Source: Photorhabdus heterorhabditis (GTDB lineage: Bacteria > Pseudomonadota > Gammaproteobacteria > Enterobacterales > Enterobacteriaceae). From it: DNA of 64,000 nucleotides. The notes under the pieces are model-generated. The model had not been told where the DNA came from and searched no databases. It saw only the letters and a program-made list of their open reading frames with translations. Where the stretch lies: assembly GCF_018448905.1 (NCBI RefSeq), contig NZ_RCWA01000009.1:86273-150272 (forward strand). The letters run 5' to 3'. The position numbers and the translations under genes were made by a program. Of the stretch, positions 35,001-45,500 are shown piece after piece (the stretch's first letter is position 1; each line of letters begins with the position of its first letter).

Positions 35001-38000
35001 CAGCTCCAGGAACAGCAGGGAGTCTAAACCGAATTGCAATAAATCCTGTTGTGGTTCCAAACGTTCAGGCTGTTCTAAGCGCAATAATGTTGCGACACGT
35101 TGACGCAACCAATTGAGCCGTTGTTCACTGTCCTGATATAGCGTGTTATCAGTAGAGCGTGCAGGAGGAGACTTATCAGCCGTCTGGGTAATATCAGCCT
35201 GTAAGCGGCGCAAAATATCAGGATGATGTTCATCCAATCGCATTGCCAGATAGCAAGGGAATGCGGTACGCAGAGACTGATTGAAATGCCAGATACCTTC
35301 ATTTGCGCTGAACGGTAACATGCCATCTTGCGCCAGTTTTTCTACTAATCGTCGGTCGCTAGCCATACCAATACCACCCCAAACGCCCCAAACCAACGCT
35401 TTTACCGTCAATTGATTTGATGCTGTCAGTGCTAAAGATTCCAAACAAGCGTTGGTGATTGCATAAGCACCTTGTCCCTGAGCACCTAGCATTGATGCGG
35501 CAGAAGCGTGAAGCAGTAGATATTGTGCATGATGTTGTTGGAGCGCCGCTTGCAACGTCGATGCACTCTGAGCTTTGACGGATAACATCTGTGACAGACG
35601 TGGACGCTCAAGTTCTGCCAGCCGGGTATGATCCGCTATTCCTACCGCATGAATCGCACCGGCGATACGATCTTCTTGTGCCAGCGTTTGTATTGCGTTT
35701 AACAGGGTTGGTGTATCAGTGACATCAACGTGAACCCAACGTATTTCACATTCGGTACTCAGTGACAACTCTTGTACAAAAGCATCCCAGTCTGCATTTT
35801 GACGACGGGCAAACACAGCTATTTTACGGGCGCCTTGCGTTAGTAACCAACGGATAGAAATCTGACCGATACCGCCCATACCACCTGTAACAATGTGCCA
35901 ACCTTGATGGGGAATCGACATCGGTTTTTGTGATAACGGTGATTGTTGTGATAACGGTAATGGTTGACGTTGTAAAACAGGTACAGAGACTTGATTCCCG
36001 CGTACTCTCAGCCAGCGGTTGTGTTTATTCAAATAGCCGAGTGCCAATGACAAGGAGTTAACATTGTTGATATCAGCAATATCAATCGCCTGAATATGAC
36101 GATGGGGATACTCTTCAACCGCGACACGTAGCAACGCCCAGACAGCATATTGAGCTGGGTTGATATCCTCTTTTGATAAGGTGGTTTCCGGTTGAGCGCG
36201 GCAGGTTACAACGGTTAACGGTGCTGTTTCGTTGTCTTTTAATGCACTAATAACCTGATCACATAATTCAATAACATCATTGCCTTCGAGCAGTAATAAC
36301 GTATTTCCGCTTTCAGGCTGTAAATTAATACCTGCCTGACGCCAGTGATTAATAATCTCGCCATTTGCAATTGAGGAACGGAGGGTATATGCCGTTGAAG
36401 ATTGCTGTTTATCCGCCGTGTTTATTGTACGCCAATGCAGGGCATAATGAGTCTCAGGGCATGGCTGTGGTGCAGGGAGCCATGATTTTGTCATGGATCG
36501 TGTTGCCACAAATTGGCAGGAAAGATCGGCACGATCACTCAACAGCGCGAATAAGCGTTCGCCAGCATAAATCAATGCGGGGAAAGTCGCGAGTAAACTC
36601 GCCTCCAATGACCGGCGTTTGGCATACGGCAGGGCATTGTGAGGACGATACATTTTACTTGTCGTTGGTCCGGTAACTTCCCGGTAATAATCTTGCTGGA
36701 CACAATAAGTCAATAATTGTTCCAGCAAAGGACGCCAGCAAGGTTGCAGCCGGCCTGCCCGAATCGTGTCGATGGCACTGAAACCTTGTTCTGCATTACG
36801 CCCGATGCATTGATATACCAATGCATCGGTATACAGTGCTTGTAGGGTTGCCGCATCGGCGTTTTGCTCAATGGCAGGATCGAGCAGGGAATTGGCATCA
36901 AGCCCGGTATTGATATTGGCTGCGAGCGGCACAGATTCAGCCACAGGGAAGCTGTAATGCTGTTCATCAAATGGATAGAGTGGCGCATGGCATTTTTCCC
37001 CGGTGAGCGGGAAAAGGTGCTGCCAATCAAGATGTGCACCGGCACAGTAAAGTTGCATCAGTGCTGTTTGCTGAGCGGTCTCAGGGGAACGTTGACGCTG
37101 TGTACCAGCAACCCAAGTTTCTCGTGGCAGACTGACACGCCGCCCGATGCCCGTTAACTGGGCATCAGCACCAAACTCGACGAATAATGCAACACCTTGC
37201 TGGCGGGCAAATTCAACTGCTTGATAATAGCGCACAGTCTGGCGCATATGGTTACGCCAGTAGTCTGGTGAACCTAATTGTTCAGAAGTTGCAATATTCG
37301 CTGTCAGGGTGGAAATCAGCGGAATTTCTCCCGATATCGGCTGTAAGCCGTTACAGCGCTGGGAAAATGCATCCAGAACTGAATCAAGCATGGCTGAATG
37401 TGCTGCACAGGCAACGTTAAGACGCTGGCAGCGGATCTGCTGTTGTTCCAGACGTTGTGCCAGAATATCAATTTCCACCTTTGTACCGGCCCAAACCCAG
37501 TGTTGCGGGCCATTGCAAACCGCCAGATCCAATGCCAGTGAATGGGTAAAGGGAAGAATATCTTCTTCGTTGGCAAAAACTGCCAGCATTGCTCCCCCCT
37601 GAGAGCATTTTTGCATCAGTTTGCCCCGTACCGCGACTAGGGGCATCACTTGTTCAGGCGTGAAAATCCCGGCAACAGCCGCAGCGGCAAATTCTCCGAC
37701 GGAGTGTCCCAGTACGTAATCAGGCTTTAATCCAAGCGCTTGCCAATGTACCGCCAGCGCAATTTGATGCGCCACAATTGCCGGTTGTGCGTATTCGGTG
37801 GTGGCTAATGCGGCATCATGCTCTCCGAACATCACTGCTTTTAATGGTAATGCCAACTCGGATGTACAGGCCGCACAACAACGATCCAACATAGCCGAGA
37901 AAACAGGAGAGCTGGCATACATGGCTTTTCCCATGCCAGACCATTGACAGCCTTGGCCGCTGAATTGCCAGAGTTGTTTACTTTCGCTATTAACTTGCCC

Positions 38001-39578
38001 GCTAAAAATGTTTGGCGTTGGGTTATTGTTCGCAAAGGTGGACAGGCTTGCCGCACTTTGTGGGGTCAATGTCAGTGCTAAGCGCCAAGGGAGTGAAAGG
38101 TCGCGCCCCTGCAATGCGGTCCAGGCCAAATCTGCATGATGCTCTGGCGCATCATTGAGTGCCGTCGCGTAACGTTGTGCCAATTGACGCAACGAGGATT
38201 CAGAAGCAGCAGAGAGCAGTAACGGCGAAGTTTGTGAATTATGGGCACGGCGCCGCTGTAATTCTTCGGGCAATGATTGCACCACAATATGACAGTTAGT
38301 GCCGCCAATACCGAATGAAGAAACCCCTGCGGTACGCAATTCTTGCGTCCAGCGCTGTCCTTGAGTTGCCAGTCTGAACGGACTTTGTTCCAGCCGTAAT
38401 GCCGGATTTGGTTGCTGTACATTGATAGTTGGCGGAATGTAACCATGCCAGACAGACAGAACCGCTTTAATCAAGCTGGCAATGCCTGCGGCAGTATCAA
38501 GATGGCCTATGTTGCTTTTTACTGAGCCAAGGTAACAGGGCGATACTGCCACACTACGATCAGCGAATATGCTACGTAATGCGTCAACTTCGATGGGATC
38601 GCCAAGAGGTGTGCCTGTACCGTGTGCTTCAATCATGCCAACATCATCAATGTTGACATCGGCCAGTTGTAATGCTTCGGTAATAACGCTGCGCTGACCA
38701 TTAACCGAAGGTGCAGTAAAGCCAACTTTTTCGTTGCCATCGTTATTAATTGCACTGCCGCGTAATACCGCCATGATGGGATCACCGTCGCGTAATGCAT
38801 CACTCAGACGTTTTAGCGTGACAACACCAACACCATTGCCGCCATAGGTGCCATTTGCTTGGCTATCAAAGGGGCGGCAATGTCCATCAGGTGAGAAGAT
38901 CATTCCGGGTTGATATAAATAACCACTTTCTTGTGGGAAAGAAACGGCCACACCACCAGCCAGTGCCATGTCACACTCACCGGCGCGCAGGTTCTCACAA
39001 GCCGTATGCACGGCAACCAGTGAACTTGAACACGCTGTTTGTACCGTGAGTGCAGGACCTTTCAGGTTTAATTTATAGGCAGTACGCGTCGCAAGATAAT
39101 CTTTATCGTTGCTGATTAGTGCCTGAAGCCCTTTAACTTTGCCGACATCGGTCATCGTAAATTGTGACCATGAAGGCCAGGTGCTAACCCGGCTACTACC
39201 GAAAACGCCGGTTTTCAGGTGTATATTACGCGGCGCATAACCTGCATGTTCAAGGGCATGCCAGGCTGTTTGCAGGAATAGACGCTGTTGAGGATCGAGC
39301 ATCTCTGCTTCCTGACGCGAATAGCCAAACAGCGTGGCGTCAAATTGTTCCGCGTTCTCCAGTATCGCGGCCTGATTGACAAAGTTTTCACTATCAATGA
39401 CTTCAGGAGGAATACCTGCATCTAATAATGTTTGACGGGAGAGTGCGGCAGTACACTCAACCCCATGTTGCAGGTTATGCCAGAAAGCATGGCTATCTGG
39501 TGCCCGAGGAAAGCGGCAGGCAAGGCCAATCACTGCGACGGGATCACAATTATCGTAGTGAGGCGTTAAATCAGTCAT
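29082..39578 (-). CDS. irp1: HMWP1-like PKS/NRPS with extra Cy-A-PCP module, no methyltransferases
   Basis: 3498 residues. Domains in order: KS (active Cys about 180, QTACSSSLVA), AT (Ser about 625, LGHSVGEFAA), a 390-residue linker/structural region without SAM motifs, KR (GGMGGIGQ about 1232), ACP (Ser about 1518, GLDSL), Cy (from about 1588, PLTPIQHAYWIGR), PCP (Ser about 2115, GGDSLIATR), second Cy (from about 2176), adenylation domain (SGSTGKPKG about 2780), PCP (Ser about 3176, GGDSLAAVR) and thioesterase (GWSFGGLVAYE about 3303). Yersinia HMWP1 is 3163 residues, KS-AT-MT-KR-ACP-Cy-MT-PCP-TE, so both methyltransferases are absent and a Cy-A-PCP module is added. The A-domain pocket reads D-L-Y-N-L-S-L-I-W by motif position, a cysteine code. 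Overlaps irp2 and ybtU by 4 bp. Confidence 0.93.
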   Translation of the reverse strand: MTDLTPHYDNCDPVAVIGLACRFPRAPDSHAFWHNLQHGVECTAALSRQTLLDAGIPPEVIDSENFVNQAAILENAEQFDATLFGYSRQEAEMLDPQQRLFLQTAWHALEHAGYAPRNIHLKTGVFGSSRVSTWPSWSQFTMTDVGKVKGLQALISNDKDYLATRTAYKLNLKGPALTVQTACSSSLVAVHTACENLRAGECDMALAGGVAVSFPQESGYLYQPGMIFSPDGHCRPFDSQANGTYGGNGVGVVTLKRLSDALRDGDPIMAVLRGSAINNDGNEKVGFTAPSVNGQRSVITEALQLADVNIDDVGMIEAHGTGTPLGDPIEVDALRSIFADRSVAVSPCYLGSVKSNIGHLDTAAGIASLIKAVLSVWHGYIPPTINVQQPNPALRLEQSPFRLATQGQRWTQELRTAGVSSFGIGGTNCHIVVQSLPEELQRRRAHNSQTSPLLLSAASESSLRQLAQRYATALNDAPEHHADLAWTALQGRDLSLPWRLALTLTPQSAASLSTFANNNPTPNIFSGQVNSESKQLWQFSGQGCQWSGMGKAMYASSPVFSAMLDRCCAACTSELALPLKAVMFGEHDAALATTEYAQPAIVAHQIALAVHWQALGLKPDYVLGHSVGEFAAAAVAGIFTPEQVMPLVAVRGKLMQKCSQGGAMLAVFANEEDILPFTHSLALDLAVCNGPQHWVWAGTKVEIDILAQRLEQQQIRCQRLNVACAAHSAMLDSVLDAFSQRCNGLQPISGEIPLISTLTANIATSEQLGSPDYWRNHMRQTVRYYQAVEFARQQGVALFVEFGADAQLTGIGRRVSLPRETWVAGTQRQRSPETAQQTALMQLYCAGAHLDWQHLFPLTGEKCHAPLYPFDEQHYSFPVAESVPLAANINTGLDANSLLDPAIEQNADAATLQALYTDALVYQCIGRNAEQGFSAIDTIRAGRLQPCWRPLLEQLLTYCVQQDYYREVTGPTTSKMYRPHNALPYAKRRSLEASLLATFPALIYAGERLFALLSDRADLSCQFVATRSMTKSWLPAPQPCPETHYALHWRTINTADKQQSSTAYTLRSSIANGEIINHWRQAGINLQPESGNTLLLLEGNDVIELCDQVISALKDNETAPLTVVTCRAQPETTLSKEDINPAQYAVWALLRVAVEEYPHRHIQAIDIADINNVNSLSLALGYLNKHNRWLRVRGNQVSVPVLQRQPLPLSQQSPLSQKPMSIPHQGWHIVTGGMGGIGQISIRWLLTQGARKIAVFARRQNADWDAFVQELSLSTECEIRWVHVDVTDTPTLLNAIQTLAQEDRIAGAIHAVGIADHTRLAELERPRLSQMLSVKAQSASTLQAALQQHHAQYLLLHASAASMLGAQGQGAYAITNACLESLALTASNQLTVKALVWGVWGGIGMASDRRLVEKLAQDGMLPFSANEGIWHFNQSLRTAFPCYLAMRLDEHHPDILRRLQADITQTADKSPPARSTDNTLYQDSEQRLNWLRQRVATLLRLEQPERLEPQQDLLQFGLDSLLFLELNAVIHQQFGFRLTAGVAYQNMTLKGLNELIGDALPEQPVGSSQPKIMIDSSQRHAPFPLTPIQHAYWIGRTQAIDFGGVACHVLFEWDLALDSFDIPRFEKAWNALIQRHGMLRMVVDEDGQQRILPETPWYALSQDDLRTLSNTACEQTLAQRRHTLSYHVPPAEQWPLFEVSVSLLPNEHCRLHMNLDLLQFDVQSFRIMMDDLQLAYRQQPLAPQAFTFRDYVMAEQAQRASKEWRASWAYWQEQLPSLPPAPRLPLNPQLPQRSQPQFTTYEGRLAQSDWQILKQSWKKWGVTPSAGLLTLFAHTLEWYSRHPLFTLNLTFFNRQPFHPEVQNLIGDFTSVMLMDFDLRKTTSLRASMEKTQALLWQRLSHHHVNGVEVLRELGRRQSQQNNKAQSRQPLTPIVFTSMLGMVQEGVAIKQSITQLLGDPVFVLSQTPQVWLDHQVMEVDGNLLFNWYCMNDVLEPGVIEALFAAYNALLVQICHPSEHIEHYDLHTPPAGHTRYDFWSQHPESSYDLITAGNVLHDGIHLRIQQQQQLPLIVTTKESITTEDDQLHDIEQQVITLWCSLLSQPIQRHSDFFQSGGDSLIATRMVVQLRRQGYKQANLQQLFEHPKLSEFCRTLRIIETNSAPPATPHQTEPAAEQALPLTALQYAYWLGESQLFQFGNGIAHFYAELAINGLDLPRFTTAWHRVISHHGQLRGYVKDGQYHILPEVPCYTPTVIDCRNMMPNEHETQLSNARDTLRTQGVHSDNWPLFNLTLYHTDDRTHLLHLTIDLLVVDGKSLTLILRDLHHWYQEPHWQPEPPAATIADYIQALENEKTGETWQQSRQYWLDRLPSLPDAPVLPLKDHQSQQLDQQCLTGYISPQQWQRLQQRAAKHRVSPSQVMLTLFAHILSVWSNNEHFTINVLHSNRLLMPQHCDMLVGNLSTTSLLEVDLRNITGFGDAVSRIQRQWLSDLQHALFDGQLVLREKNQHHHNLNAGMPIVFNDTTGIAVKGLSGLGTLNLFGAQTPHVYLDCMLIPSTEGGVTLKWTILPQLFQPQVAENMFAHYQASIVALLEPDYQWSAPLPDWLPASDRTLCQNSNATKNIFPPHTLCSLIEQAVNRYPQHTAVVDASRQIDYHTLWSQSLTLAAHLQAQENQTSSLIGVVMEKGWEQVVAVIGILLAGRAYLPIDASYPQQRIHQLLASGEVDTVLTQPKFIQQISWPDNVQVISLDETLLNRLPVNPGEHNLSIHPGDLAYVIFTSGSTGKPKGVMIDHQSAVNTILDINQRIALNEYDSVLAISELTFDLSVYDLFGPLSCGAKLVMPAPGDSKQPDKLLTWLQQESVTVWNSVPAFMQLLEEYARSYPHSLDSLRWILMSGDWIPTHLPAKLYALHPELNLLSLGGATEASIWSIAYPIAQVDPNWRSIPYGKPLANQTFYVLNSALSPCPVWVTGELYIGGQGLALGYWADSEKTEQAFITHPQTGERLYRTGDLGRWRPDGNIEFLGRNDHQIKIRGYRIELGEIEHCLCEHPEIQQALVFAHTTSTGALQLVAGLRLTDNAPVSTELLPILPHWLQQTLPVWMCPQRFIILDTIPVSDNGKINRRTLVTLVEAAQEVNSMPSATILNATGQAVLSLWESVLEQQGINVHESFFTLGGDSLAAVRLMVKINQTFNRQYPLSLLQTYDTVHSLAEFIEHQPEDSCQGVILNKGNVEQPALFIVHPIGGHLLGYRHLAANFNAQRMIGLAFAPDSLNTDKPSVAALATNYINQIRRFQPKGPYALAGWSFGGLVAYEMAHQLRAVGESVSHCILIDSFAPNIRTDLTLNDAFCHRHFLLDLQGQFPDLELDNGAIAANTETFLQALHAALPQSAQIDSSLTALYSVWRHNLSALLNYCPPQTSQPFCLIRAVQALPDFMDYLDPTTITSRDLGWQAFGPVNVTQLDGDHYSLFQHKHVGSLVTCLKDILNPVPAIEPVKEENI

Positions 39579-42500
39579 TGTGCAGCTCCTTTATGACGTT
39601 TTTCCCGTTGTTGCAGACGCTTTTGTTGTTGACGCTGACGAGGGGTAATCGACTGGCGATTTCCGTCGTAGGCATCCTTTCGGCAGCGCAAACTGAGCGT
39701 CTCTGGTGTTGGATAAGCAAATAAATCAGTCACGGCAAGGTGATGGAAACCCGCCTGTTGTAATTTACCGTGCAATTGAATGAGCTGTAGCGAGTTGGCT
39801 CCTGCCTCAAAAAAGTTTTGTTGTGCATTAATAGGATGATTTGTTACCGATAAAAACAGGTGTTGAATTTCACTGCATATTTGGGGATCGAGTCCTTCTG
39901 AACGCGGTGATGATGCAGTAACAACAGTAGCGTTATCTGCAACCATTGGGCATTGCTGGCGTGGCATCAGTTGTTCCAACGTTGAATGCCAACTTTCTGG
40001 TTGTGACGCGAGGGTACGCAATAGCGTCATATAGCTGTTGAACATGTTTTGTAACTGATGCGGCTCAAATAATTCTTCGACAGCATCCCAGTTTAGGCAA
40101 AGCTCATTGTCAGATTCGTAAACCTGATGATCCAGCCAGATTTGTGGCGTTTGTGAGATACCCCAAACCGGTTTCATCCATGATGAACGTGAAAGGAATT
40201 GTCCTTCATGTGTTCCCAATGCACTGGTGAAAACGACTGGCATAATGGCAGCATCGGGACCACGGCTCTGTGCCAGTTCACGCATCACTCTGATAGCAGA
40301 AATATGCTGGTGATCCAGATCCTGCCATAACTGTTGTTGCAGTCGCCGTGTACTTGATAACCAATTGTTTTCAGGATGCCAGGCCAGTAGTGACAGTGAA
40401 GTGAAATCACCCAGAATGTGATTGATGTCCTCGTGCCAGCGCGGACGATCGAAAAGGGTAAGATTGAGAGTTAACTCCGGTTTGGTGCTGAATGCGGACA
40501 AAACAGCCGCATAAGCCGCAATTAAGAGCGCAGAAGGGGTTATCTGATGGGGAGCAGCGTGTTGCTTTAACTGATTCCACTCATGTGCAGATAACCGATC
40601 GCTATAGCGTACAAAGCGCGGGGATTGAACACTTTCCGGTGCAATACGTAATGGTAATTGCGGGGCCAGTGGCAATGTTTTCACTTGCTCCTGCCAATAT
40701 TGCAGTGAGCTATGATTTATCGGCGTTTGTTGCTGACGTAACACACAATCCCGAAATGTGACTTTCAGTGGCGGCAATTCGTGCTGTTCGTCGAGATAGA
40801 GCTGTTCTAATTCAGCCAGCAATATCTGCATGCTCAATCCGTCTAGTAACAAATTATCCAGGCTGACAAATAGCCGGGAGACAAGGCGGTTGTCTTGTGC
40901 AAGTTGGAAATCGAACACCGGCCAGTGACTGGCATCTAAGACCTGATGTGACAGACGTTCACGTAATGTATTTGCCTCAGTAATGTCAGTAAATTGGTGT
41001 TGTTTAACTGAGAACGTCGGGACATCTTTCAATATCTTTTGCTGTCCATTAGTCACAACAGTTCTAAGCACCGGATGACGCTGGATCAAGAGATTTAATA
41101 CCCGGTTTAAACGTTGAACATCTAACTGCTCTATCCGATATTCGATAAAGAAATGGGCACCAACACCACTTAGGGCAAAACCAGGATGGCGTCCAACCAG
41201 ATAAGCTTGCTGAACTTCGGTTAATGGGAAAGGTTGATATTGATCTTGTTCTTCTGGGATTGAATAGGTTTCTGATGCAGTTTCAGACAGAGGAGCAAGT
41301 GTGGCAGCAAACGCCGCCAATTGCGGGTTATGGAAAAGATGACCAAGTTCGCTTTTGAAGCCTTGTTGTGTCAGTTCAACAATCAAACGTGTAGCCAGAA
41401 GACTATCACCGCCAAGTTGGAAAAAGTCACTATTGCGGCTTAACTGCTCGGTATTTAACAGACGTTGCCAAATGTTGGCAACGGTTTGTTCCACCGGATT
41501 CAACAAGGTCATTTCATTCTGGTGTGACACGGCTGTTTTTGTCGTGGATTGCAGGGTTTGTGATAACGCCTTACGATCGATTTTGCCGTTAGGTGTCAAG
41601 GGCAGATGCGGAATAACATGTAAACGTTGTGGGATCATATATCCCGGCAAATGTTGTGCCAGTACGGATTTAATTTTTTCCTGATCAGGAATGGTGACGT
41701 TGTCACTTGTTTGCATCAACAACACACTAAGATTGCCAATGGTAATAGGTGTTTCCGCGGGTAGTGGTAAAAGAGGCTGCCACTGTGACGCAGAGCGTAG
41801 CTGAATACCGTGAGGTGAGAGCAATTCCGTTGTCATCAGAGAGAGAGACGAAGCTTGTTGCAACTCCATTGCCAACACCAACGCACCGGGTTGTGCCAGG
41901 GGCATCAACGCTTTGATACAATTTGCTGGATCTTGCTCGCGGTGTAACACATTGTTTAGCAGGATGATATCTGCCTGATGCTGTAGCGACTCTGGAATTT
42001 GTTCTGACCCGCATTTTTTTGACCAATATTGTACTGACGCATGCCTGTGATCACGTAACCGTATTTGCATCTGGTTGAGCAGTGCTTGAGAACGTTCAAA
42101 ACCGAGATAAGACAGATGTTGGTCAGTGATATGTTCTGCCAGCCATTGAGCGCAAAGACCACTGCGGGCGTCGAACTCCATCAAAGTAACAGGGCGTTGT
42201 AACCGTTGGGAAAGGGCAATGATGACCTGTTTCAATCCTGCTAACCCTTGCTGGGTTTCTGGTAGTACAAACAGCTGTTGTTCCGGTGCGAATTGCGGAT
42301 CATCAAGTAATGTGACGGCTGACTGTTGCCCGGTAAGAATGCCACGTAGCATAGAATGCCAGCGTTCAGGGATGCATTCTGTTTCATTATTGAATGTCTT
42401 GGCTGACAATACGGCCTGATAGATATGATGTGTCGATTCAGCTAATTGATTGCATTGACAAAGATATGCCAGCATTCGGGCAAACCAGTCATGATATTCC

Positions 42501-45500
42501 GGCAGTGGCTGATAGTATTTCAGACAATCGGTGAGCGATTGAGGTGAAGTAAACGTAATACCGTGACGAGACAAATGTTCTAACAGAAATATGGCAACTT
42601 GAGGTTCACGGTTATCATCAGTTATTGCCTGAGCGGAGGGAAACAGATCACGGTAGCTTATGGGTAATTGCGGCGCACGATTTACGCGTTGGCATAAAGT
42701 ATCGCCTTCCAATTCAAGGAATGCCACCAGCGATTTCTCTTTTTCGCCACTAGCTAAAGTGACCCCTTTACTGATTCCGGTTACCTGATTGAGGGCAGCA
42801 TCAATTTCTCCTAACTCAATTCGGTATCCACCAATTTTCACCTGGCTATCACGACGTCCCATAAACTCAAGCCAGCCTGCGGGGTGGTAACAGCCCAGAT
42901 CACCAGTGCGGTACCAGCGTTCTCCTTGATTGACGACGAATTGGGCAGAAGTACGCTCTTCATCATTAAAATAGCCTAATGCTACACCGGCACCACCAAT
43001 CCAAAGCTCACCGACAACCCAGTCAGGACAATCACGACCATCTTCACCAACGACACGGTAACGCTGGTTAGCCAAAGGATAACCGTAAGGAATAGAGCAC
43101 CACTGTGCGTCAACTTGTTTGACGATATATTCATTCGACCAGATAGCGGCTTCCGTTGCGCCACCCATAGCACTTAATACACCATCAGGATTGAATACAC
43201 GGTAACGCTCAGGCAGTGATAAACCGATCCAGTCTCCAGACAGCATCACAGTACGAAGAGCTTTCGGCGCATCTACCTCCATCCCTTCACAATAGGTCAG
43301 CAACATATCGAACAGCGCCGGTACACTGTTCCACAACGTAACGCTATGGTGCTCGATCAGCATTTCCCAAGTTGATGGGTCGCGGCGTTGTGCTTCATTA
43401 ATTAATACCAGCGCGCCTCCTGCGCTGAGAATGCCAAAAATGTCATAGACAGAGAGGTCGAAATGCAGGGCAGAAAGCGCCAGTAACCGGTCACTACTTT
43501 GGACTTGATGACGGCGATTGATGTCCAGACAGGTATTGAGTGCGCTTTGGTGGCTGATAACCACACCTTTGGGCATCCCGGTTGAACCAGAGGTATAGAT
43601 GATATAGGCCGGATCAGTCACCGCACACTTGCACATGTTTGCTAAAGGAGATAATTGTTCATCCTGATGCCAGGACATGCAGTGTATATCTTGTGACCAA
43701 ACATCATTCTGATGTTCAGCGTCAATAATAACGATATTGATCCCGGCACTTTCACAGATTGCCCGACGTCGGTTTAATGGTTGATCAACAGGAACTGGAA
43801 CGTAGACACCGCCAGCGTAAAGTATGGCTAATACGGCGACAATTTGTCCGATACCTTTTCCCATGCTAATAGCAACTCGGTCTCCTGGCATAACTGGCAT
43901 TTTTTGCAGCACGGCGGCTAACCGGCGAGCTGCCAGACTTAATTCGCCATAACTCATTTTTTTATTATGAGTCACTAAAGCAACAGCATTGGGTGTACGT
44001 TCTGCTTGTATGAACACTGCCTCATGCAGCAGGGCGTTTGGTAGTGGTTCAGCCGTGTTATTGATTTGATGTCGCAGATGGTATTGCGACTCAGGCATCA
44101 AATCCGGTAGCTTTTCGTTCCACTGCGCGGCATTTTCCGTCAGATTCTCAATCAGTCCCTGATAAGCCGTGAATAAGGTATCCATTAAACCATCAGGGAA
44201 CAGTTCATCGTTACTATCCCACTGAATATTGAGAGCATTTTCATGTTCAAAGGCAACGAAATCCAGCCATACCTGAGGTGTTTGTGATATTCCCCAACTT
44301 GGTTTTCCCAGAACATCACGGGTATTTTCACCATATAAAGGCCGACCTAAATTGCTGGTAAATACAATTGGCGCGCCATGTGGGTGGCTACCACGTTTCT
44401 TGAGTTCACGTAAAACTTCTACACCAGACCAGTGACGATGCTCGTAAGCTTCGGCAAAGGTTGCTTGTGCATCCTGAGCCAGTTGGCAGAACGGTAAATT
44501 ATCACCGGGAATGTCCAACAGCAGAATGTTGGTAAAATCGGCTAGCATGTTGTCAATTGCGGTATGCAGTGGCGCTCTGTCAAATAGCGTCAGGTTAAAT
44601 AACAGGCGGGTTGCGTTGTTCCAGCGGCATAATAAAGCGGCAAATGCGGTCGCGAGTGCCATGGTTGGCGTAACACCATTTTGTTGCGCAAGTTGCTTAA
44701 AACGTTCCCAATGTTCAGGCGTTAAACGGAAACATCTGCGTTGAATCCGAATGTTTTTTATTAAGGAAGGTTCCCTGGCTAACGGAAGTTGCGGAGCAGA
44801 GGGGAGGGCATCTAACCGGTTACGCCAAAATATTTCTGCTTCTTGCCGAGCCTGTTTAAATTGGGCCTGATACTGTGTTAGATAACTGCAAAAATCATAG
44901 TCGGAACAAATAGCGGGCAGGTTGCGTTTGGTAATTAATGCTGCTAGTTCAGTAAAGAACAGACTGAAACTGGCGGCATCCATGATCAGTAGATCGATAT
45001 TGGCATGTAGCCGATGTTGATTGTCACCAAACAGGCTAAGCTGAATATCGAAAGTTTCCCCTTTTTCAACCTGTAATACCCGATGGTCCAGTTGTTCACG
45101 TATGTTATTCAACGCTTGTTGTTGTTCATTTGTTGTCAAGTTGCGCAGGTCATGAACCGTTAATTTTTTCCAGTAAGCATTGGGCATACCTTGCTGGCGA
45201 CCCTCTGACAAAAACCGTACGCGCAACATCGGATGCCGCTGAATCAGTGCATGAATCGCTGCCTCCAATTGGTCAGGTTCCAGCCCAACACCATCAAATT
45301 CTTGATATAAATGGCAACCAACCCCCCCCAAGGTTTGTTCCGGTGAACGTCCAACAAAATAAGCATGTTGTACTGCTGTCAATGGGAATGGGTGAGCATC
45401 TGCAATCAGTGGCTGTGGCGTTGCATTTTGGGACACTGCGTGAGCGGCAGGGACGTGGCGTTGTAGAAGCTGGCTCCAGGCATGCAGTGTTGGTTTTTGG

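Noticed and set aside
36600-38000. A hidden methyltransferase in the Irp1 AT-KR linker
   Set aside because: I could not find a SAM-binding glycine motif; the length fits the KR structural subdomain plus a vestigial linker.
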